A stretch of DNA of 64,000 nt, from contig NC_033635.1 of the NCBI RefSeq assembly GCF_001540865.1, positions 6,130,678 through 6,194,677 of the forward strand, in the 5' to 3' direction. Shown here in pieces: positions 58,336-64,000 of this stretch (position 1 is its first letter; the number at the start of each line of letters is the position of its first letter). A program made the translations under genes and the position numbers. Below the pieces are notes generated by a model. It did not search any database. It was given only the letters and a program-made list of their open reading frames with translations, and had not been told where the DNA came from. The stretch comes from Ananas comosus (taxonomy: Eukaryota; Streptophyta; Magnoliopsida; Poales; Bromeliaceae).

Positions 58336-58578
58336 AGTTTAAACCTAAACAAAGCTAATGGCTAGTTTAAAGTAGGTTTAACCTAGGTTTAAACCTAGTT
58401 TAAAACAAGTTTAAACTACAAGCCCATCTCGTCAAAAAGTTTAAATCTAAAGTAGGCTAATGGCTAGTTTAAACCTAGTTTAAACTACAAGCTCGTCAAA
58501 AAATTTAAACCTAAACTAGGATAATGGATAGTTTAAAGTAGGTTTAAACCTAGTTTAAAACATAATGAACTACAAGCT
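58336..58578. repeat. Tandem repeat rich in GTTTAAAC/CTAGTTTAAA
   Basis: Three irregular copies (about 58340-58439, 58440-58503, 58504-58578) of a unit with TTTAAA(C/T)CTAAA, (A/C)TAATGG(C/A)TAGTTTAAA, CCTAGTTTAAA, ACTACAAGC and TCGTCAAAAA. It lies directly upstream of the MULE gene and may be its subterminal region. Confidence 0.75.
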
Positions 58579-58593
58579 TGTAGTTCATTATGT
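58560..58593. repeat. 34-bp perfect palindrome without loop
   Basis: ACATAATGAACTACAAG is followed immediately by its exact reverse complement, centred on an AAGCTT site. A single N follows 28 bases later (58621). It could be a real cruciform-forming site or an artefact of a join between inverted copies. Confidence 0.8.
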
Positions 58594-59341
58594 AACATAA
58601 TGACGCAAGTTTTGTAACAANCACACTATGCTCTCATATGCTATCACGTTCTTCAAAAATAATAACTCAGATATTAATAACAACATGCTTCATTGTATTT
58701 TATTACATCATGACTATGCATCGAGCTTCTACCTTTCATATTTCGAATGATACATGATAATGATATTTCAAAATGAGACGTGTAAACCTTATAACGAATG
58801 CCCGAGAAGAATGTTGAGGTGAAAAAATTGTTATGTTGCTAAGGCATCACTCCAATATATGTGTGCTAAAAAAAATACCAGTATATAAATGTTTCATTGA
58901 ACACTATACTATTAAATGTGTCTCAAATAACTATTATCGAATATAATTTATAGCTGCTATAATTATTAAAGAGTCATTAATAATTATGTAATGTTGTGGC
59001 ATTATTCGAAGCCATCAGCATAATGTCACATATGACTGTTCTAGAGTGTACAACAATCTACATATAGATGTTCCATATTTTTAATAATATATAGAATAGT
59101 CATACTTGATACTCCAATATCAGCCCTTTTTTTTTTCGTTAAAAGTGTTCTAAGAGCTCTTATTGGTGTTCGTAAATTTATCTAGTGTTGCCGAGATAAT
59201 TTTCTACAACTATTAAATGGCAGTCACGTATATCATGATAAGTGTGCTCAATTCAATCTATAAGTTTTTTGTATGCCATTATAGCCAAGATTATGTACAG
59301 CGCATAAAGTATATAGGGAACACCTACGTCAGCCAGTGCAT
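58594..59341. other. AT-rich intergenic sequence
   Basis: No ORF with recognisable content and no clear repeat ends. One N at 58621. Confidence 0.5.
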
Positions 59342-59856
59342 CACTACAACAAAAACGGTCTATAGCGACACTTTTAAATGTAGGTACATGTCAAAAAATT
59401 ACTGCTAGCTAAAATTACCGACACTTTTAAAAAGTGTTGCTATATGTGGGGTCGCTAGGTATATAGTGACAGTTAAAGAGTGTCGCTATAATCTAGAAGA
59501 GTGCTACTAATTTACCAACACTTATTTAAACATTTAGCAACCGCCAAAACTCTATCTCGTTGGCTGCGGTGGCGGAGGAGGACGACAGGAAAGGCTCTTC
59601 GTCTAGAATTCCAGTGGATTGAGTGAAGAGAGAAAAAAAGATGGTAATTGATTTTTCTTTTTTTTTTTCTTTTCTGTTTGTAATCAGGCCAAATAGACTG
59701 GGTGTGGTGGATTAAGTAGAGTAATCTTTTATTTTTGGTTGGATTGGGCTTTATATTTAGATATTAGTAGATGTTTTTTTAAGTTTTAGCATAAATGGGA
59801 CACTTACTCAAAAGTGTCCCAAACATGTGTCCATATAACCTAATTCTGTTGTAGTG
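59342..59856. mobile_element. Non-autonomous CACTA (En/Spm-like) mini-element
   Basis: Ends CACTACAACAAAAACGG and, inverted, CACTACAACAGAATTAGG, the classic CACTA terminal repeat. Subterminal TATAGCGACAC / GTGTCGCTATA motifs occur in both orientations (59365-59500), plus GGGACACTT…AAAGTGTCCC near the right end. It is 515 bp with no transposase. The 3-bp flanks (CAT and AGG) do not match, so one side is rearranged. Confidence 0.85.
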
Positions 59857-59948
59857 AGGGGACCACTATCATCATAACCGCACATCCTTTCATCCAACGG
59901 CCTAAAACTCAATAGTACCAAGGGCTTGGTACTATTGATAGTATAGTA

Positions 59949-59993
<45 letters not shown>

Positions 59994-60136
59994 TAGGCTG
60001 GAATACTATTAGTAGTAAAANCAGTTTTAACGGTGTGGATCGTTGATTTAAACACCCGAAGATCGAAAACGGGACTATAGTACCGGAGCCCCGGTACTAT
60101 AGATAGTATAGGAGACTAGCTCTATATATATATAGA
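59857..60136. repeat. MITE fragments and (TA)n tract
   Basis: 59857-59950 resembles the right half of the MITE at 60137 (GGGACCACTATCATC--AACCG, CCAACGGCC, GATAGTATAGTAGC). A (TA)n run follows (about 59950-59989). Then comes a second diverged MITE-like segment with GGTACTATAGATAGTATAGGAG. A single N lies at 60021. Confidence 0.55.
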
Positions 60137-60384
60137 GTAGAGCTACTATGCTATCGGAAGTATAAAGTAGTTGGTGCTTCCGATTTTTTAGCCCTTAGAT
60201 CAACTCCATTGATTATTTCTAACCATTGGATTAATAATATTAACCAATGGGGACCACTCAACCCTAGGGGGACCATTCAACCCTAAGGGGACCGCTATCA
60301 TCCCAACCGTAGAATTTTTTATCCAAGGGCCAAAAAATCGAAAACACCAACTACTTTATATTTCCGATAGCATAGTAGCTCTAC
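60137..60384. mobile_element. MITE with long inverted repeats in a (TA)n context
   Basis: The ends GTAGAGCTACTATGCTATCG…GTTGGTG-TT-CGATTTTTT repeat inverted with few mismatches over about 55-60 bp. The middle is about 130 bp. TATATA lies on both sides, so TA insertion preference (Tc1/Mariner/Stowaway type) is possible but cannot be proved inside a TA microsatellite. Confidence 0.75.
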
Positions 60385-60388
60385 ACAT

Positions 60389-60390
60389 AN

Positions 60391-60449
<59 letters not shown>
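60389..60449. repeat. (TA)n microsatellite with an N
   Basis: About 60 bp of pure TA with a single N at 60390, directly before an LTR start. Confidence 0.9.
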
Positions 60450-60453
<4 letters not shown>

Positions 60454-61901
60454 ACACACTGAACTTCTGCAAATTGCAAGGTTCTAGTATAAGAATAGTA
60501 TTTTAATCTATTCGGGATATTTTGAGGGTTACCTGTATAGCACCTGCCTGTTCTGGATCTTACTTGATGCAAGAGTAGGCTTTCGGCATCAAAAATCTGC
60601 AAACTGTAGGTTTTAGGGGATAGAGTACCGGTACGGCATCGGCTGAGTATCGGTACGCCGCAGTCTGGAAGCTTGACCGAGGCTCGGGTTGAGCAAGATT
60701 TTGTGCTTGGTATCGGTACTCCTTCCCGCGTACCGGTATGCAGTGGGAAAAACTACAGCTCGTGCAGTTTGTAAATTTTGAAGGTTGAGGGGCTTGAGAG
60801 GATATTATTACAATGTGTTTATATACCCCTTCACCCCCTTCCTTCCTCAGATGGCTGAAGTTTGAGAGAGAGATTAGAGGTGGGTTTTTCTCTCATTCTC
60901 TCTAGATTTTCTCCTCTAGATTCTTGCATTTTTGAGGATTGATCTATTTTTCTTCCTCTCCACCATGGTTGTTGCCTTTTGGAGCTTGGGATGGATGAGA
61001 GGAGCTTGTGTATAGTTCAAACTTCAACCCTAGCACTTGATGGCTTAAGTTGAAGCTTATTTTGAGGTTAGAACGCTTCTCTTAACCTCTATTAGAGAGA
61101 TGTGCATGAGATTTGGGATTAAACCTAGTTTTTGGAAAACTATGGTTTATTTTGGGATTTTTCTTTTATGAGCTTTTGAGATGGAATTGATGAGTGTAGA
61201 ACACTCTTATAGGTTGGATTTTAAGTTTTCTAGCTTCGATTTAGGCTTTGATCAAGTTCTTCTTGACCCAAGGTATTTTACACTTTTTGCATGTGTAATT
61301 TTCGAAGATTTTCGAAGTAGTTATTTAGAAGCTTTTAACCCTTTAGAATTCTTCTTAGGGTGCTAGAAACTCAGTGGACAACTTCGTTCGAAGGAACAAA
61401 AGCGTTTAGATGTGATCCGGTGGGTTTGACCTCACCGAAATAGGTGAACTCCCCCCTATGTCTCCTATGATGTTATAGGGCTTAATTGTTGCATAATCAT
61501 GATGTTTATGCCATGATAGAATTTTAGGGTTTTTGAGAAATACATGTCATGTATAACCTTTTGTATGCTCTATGTAGTAGAGAATAATAGATGAAATCAT
61601 GCATGTTGTACCTATGAAGTTATAGTACGATGACATGTTCCTTTTATTGCATTGTAGGAATGCATAATAGAGATGAATTCTAGGTCATTTGAGACTCTAG
61701 AGGGCTAATAGAACTAGTGGACTTTGCAACTAGTTTACTTGCTAGATAATGATGAGCATGATGTACTACATGTTAACCATTTGATGTAGAGCCATGAATG
61801 TTGTACTTATTTAGATGAACAACTAAGTTAACCAGGTAACTTTATATTTACCCTTGAGTTGATAAATGAGATTCCGTGTTTTGGACATGATGATTGATGT
61901 A
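60450..61901 (+). mobile_element. LTR, TGTAACACACTGAAC family, interrupted
   Basis: Starts TGTAACACACTGAACTTCTG, related to the LTR of the 44244-54610 element. It contains GTACCGGTAC-like motifs (60628-60740), a T/C-rich tract and the GAGGTTAGAA and GTGGACAACTTCGTTCG segments also found in its relatives. It is cut at 61901 by another LTR start, and its end is not in the window. A complete element or solo LTR cannot be distinguished. Confidence 0.75.
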
Positions 61902-63956
61902 TGTAACATACCGAAACATCGGTATAACATACCGAAACATCGGTAGAAAATATCAAACTTTAGCCAATTGGACTAAAGTGTGCCAAAGGATTAATTGGAC
62001 AAGTTCCAATTAACCTTCCAACAATGTTGGCGTAATAACTGAGATTTTTTTGATTTATTGATTAAACCCTTTTGTTTGATGATGTTCTTGTGTGTAATAT
62101 AATTATAAGTGTACTCGTCAAATTTCAGGAGAAAACGAGTTAAAACGGAGAAGTTACGCGACCCGGAAGTTTGACTTAAGTGAATAGTAACTCCGGTTTT
62201 CCGGAGAGGCCGCGGAGTAGAGTGGACTTTCGACGCGTATCGGACTCCGAATATAGCCTTCCAATAGCTCGTTTTCAACCGCTCGACTATCCTGGACCCA
62301 ATGGCACTGACGGAATTGGATTTGGATGCACGGATTTCGAGAAAAAGGGGTTTAATGGTTTTTACATATAGTTGTCTATATGTGGTTTTTGGTGGAACCT
62401 AGGAGGGATAGGAGGATGGTTTTTCGCAAATCGGGAACCTTTTCTGGCGGAAACGAAATCGCTAGTTCGAGTGCCTTTGTCGTGATGATCGCGCTTGCTG
62501 GCGATCAATCGGAAATCCGACGGATCGGATCTGTCGGAATCGCGAAAAGTCCGGCGCAAGGGCTGATTTGAGTTAATCGGATTATTCGCGAAAGGCCTAT
62601 ATTTTATGGCGTCGAATTGCGAGTTTTCGAACTAGTGGGACTATCTGTCGTTATGCGACTGCTGGTTTGAGAGCGATTAATTAATTCGCTTTTCGAGTGG
62701 GGTTTCCGCGAGTTTTCCGCACTTGATATAAGGTGTCCTGGAGGGTTTCTTGGAGCTATCCCAACCCTAAACCCCCAGCTAACCCCAGCCGCCCCTGCCA
62801 TGTACCAGCCCTCCCTGCCCTGCCCGTCTCGCGTTCCGGCCGCGCGAGCAGTTTGGGCCCGGAGCCGCGCGGAAACGCCTGCAGCCGAGCGCTTGCTCCT
62901 CTCCTCGGCACCTCCCATTCACCATCCTAGACGAGGCCAATTGGGAGGGTCTCCACCTGCCTTCTGGAAGTGAGCCCGGCCTCCCTCCCACCTCAGGCGT
63001 GCCTCTCCCTAGCTCCGCATACCCCCGACGTCGCCGGAGCCTGGCGGAGGAGCTGCGGCCACCCTGGTCAGCCCAGACCCGAGCCAGGCCGAGCTCAGGG
63101 TTGGCGGGCTTCGGACGCACTTCCCCTGCGGCCGAAGCCCCCCGGTCGACCCCCGCGACCTCCGAGCAACCCGGCAGCGCGCGTGCCCCGGCCGTCCCCG
63201 CCGCTGCAACCGCGGCCGCCGCCAAGGTCCCCGGCCGCGCTCGGTCTGTGCGGCGACCTTGGACCGCGCCACTCTCGGAGCCCCGCTGTTGCCTCTGAGG
63301 TGAGCACCACCTCCCCCATTGTCTCCAGGCACCGGATCCCATCGGCCGGCCCCGACCTCCCCCCGGTCGCCGCCTCGCGCGGCGAAGCTCCAACACCAGA
63401 GAAGGCGTGGCGGCCGATCTCCGCCCGCGCCAAGCCGCTGCTGCGCCGCCGGCCAGCACTATCTCCCGGACCTCCCCGACGCTATCTGCTCCGATCCAGC
63501 CGTGGCGGTCACGCCGCCCGCCGCGAGCCGGCGGCCATCCCTAGCTCCCACAGCTCCGGTGAGTATTTACTTGTGGTGCCAGCACTGCTGTTTTCGTTCG
63601 GTCACTTTCCGGCTGTCCGATGGACTCCCTGGCACCTCGGGTGAGTAGCACGGTGATCGTTGGGGCTCGTGCCCGAACACGATGTCTCACCTCATTTCAG
63701 TTTAACGTGCCTCTGTAGTGAGTAAGTGCCGATCTTCCGCTGTGCGACGTTGTTTCGCTGAGTGTCGCGTCGCTCAATGTGCCGCTTGGTTGCCGGCATG
63801 CTCCGAAAGGTGACACAGCCTCCGGCATGCTGAAACTCTGCAGCAAGTCGATGGAAACCTCCGTAGATCCGCCGGTTTCGCGTACGACCCATTAGAGCCA
63901 TGAAATAGCATAAAAATATGTGATTTATGGGCCATAGGGAATCCTTTTTCGTTTTC
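61902..63956 (+). mobile_element. LTR related to the 18857-22497 solo LTR, GC-rich leader
   Basis: Starts TGTAACATACCGAAAC. It shares ATCGGAAATCCGACGGA and the TGTTTCGCTGA…GTCGC-TCGCTC / CAGCCTCCG segments with the solo LTR at 18857-22497. A GC-rich block at 62760-63550 ends in a CTCCG/GTGAGT splice-donor-like site. Long ORFs on both strands there (for example 62779-63459 minus, 62970-63644 plus) are Pro/Ala/Arg-rich without recognisable domains and are not called genes. It is interrupted at 63957. Confidence 0.75.
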
Positions 63957-64000
63957 TGTCACGCCCCACTCCCCGCCATTTGGTCGTTTTGGCACGTCAA
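63957..64000 (-). mobile_element. Start of another nested LTR, cut by the window edge
   Basis: TGTCACGCCCCACTCCCCGCC and GGCACGTCAA match the conserved end of the gypsy LTRs of this window (compare 41209). Only 44 bp are visible. Confidence 0.75.

Noticed and set aside
62779..63644. Long ORFs on both strands in a GC-rich block (226 and 224 codons)
   Set aside because: They overlap on opposite strands, are Pro/Ala/Arg-rich and have no recognisable domain. The related LTR at 19300-20040 has similarly composed but non-homologous ORFs. High GC alone explains them.

Overview
This is nuclear DNA of a flowering plant, most likely a monocot. Pineapple-like is my first guess for the organism, but I could not test it. 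The window is almost entirely nested transposable elements built around one low-copy gene. I saw no bacterial or organellar genes, rRNA, tRNA or CRISPR array.

The host gene lies on the minus strand and is an inferred homolog of the plant coiled-coil protein At-4/1. Exon 1 is at 55001-54933, behind a TATA box at 55083-55090. Exon 2 is at 16632-16513 and joins exon 1 in phase, giving a continuous family-like N-terminus. The last exon is at 1277-1143. Intron 1 is about 38 kb and intron-plus-deletion space on the other side is about 15 kb, both filled by retrotransposons. The middle exons are not visible and were probably lost in a deletion, so the locus may be a pseudogene.

Layout: 1-1826 holds the 3' flank, last exon and intron remnant. 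1827-11105 is a Ty3/gypsy Tekay-type chromovirus (minus strand) with a truncated 3' LTR. 11204-16326 is a solo LTR (target duplication AACCC) with a second solo LTR nested inside it (11928-14560, GTAGA). 16327-18276 is host sequence with exon 2. 18282-26232 is a gutted Ty1/copia element (AAGAC), with a 3.6 kb solo LTR (AGAGT) in its 5' LTR and a 1.3 kb unclassified insertion (CTAGT) in gag. 26238-28982 is host sequence with a hAT-like element. 28988-44169 is a gypsy-type element (ATTAT) carrying at least five further LTR insertions. 44244-54610 is a structurally complete but coding-dead Tekay element (AGATC). 54616-55956 is exon 1, the promoter and a dense cluster of perfect palindromes. 55957-58269 is a Mutator-like transposase gene with intact splice sites but a deleted catalytic core. 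58330-64000 holds tandem repeats, a CACTA mini-element, MITEs, (TA)n tracts and more nested LTRs.

Most insertions were ordered by their exact target-site duplications. The observations most worth a second look are the palindrome cluster upstream of the host promoter, a stem-loop with a self-complementary loop shared by the leaders of both Tekay elements, and the recurrent ACCGGT palindromes in several LTR families.
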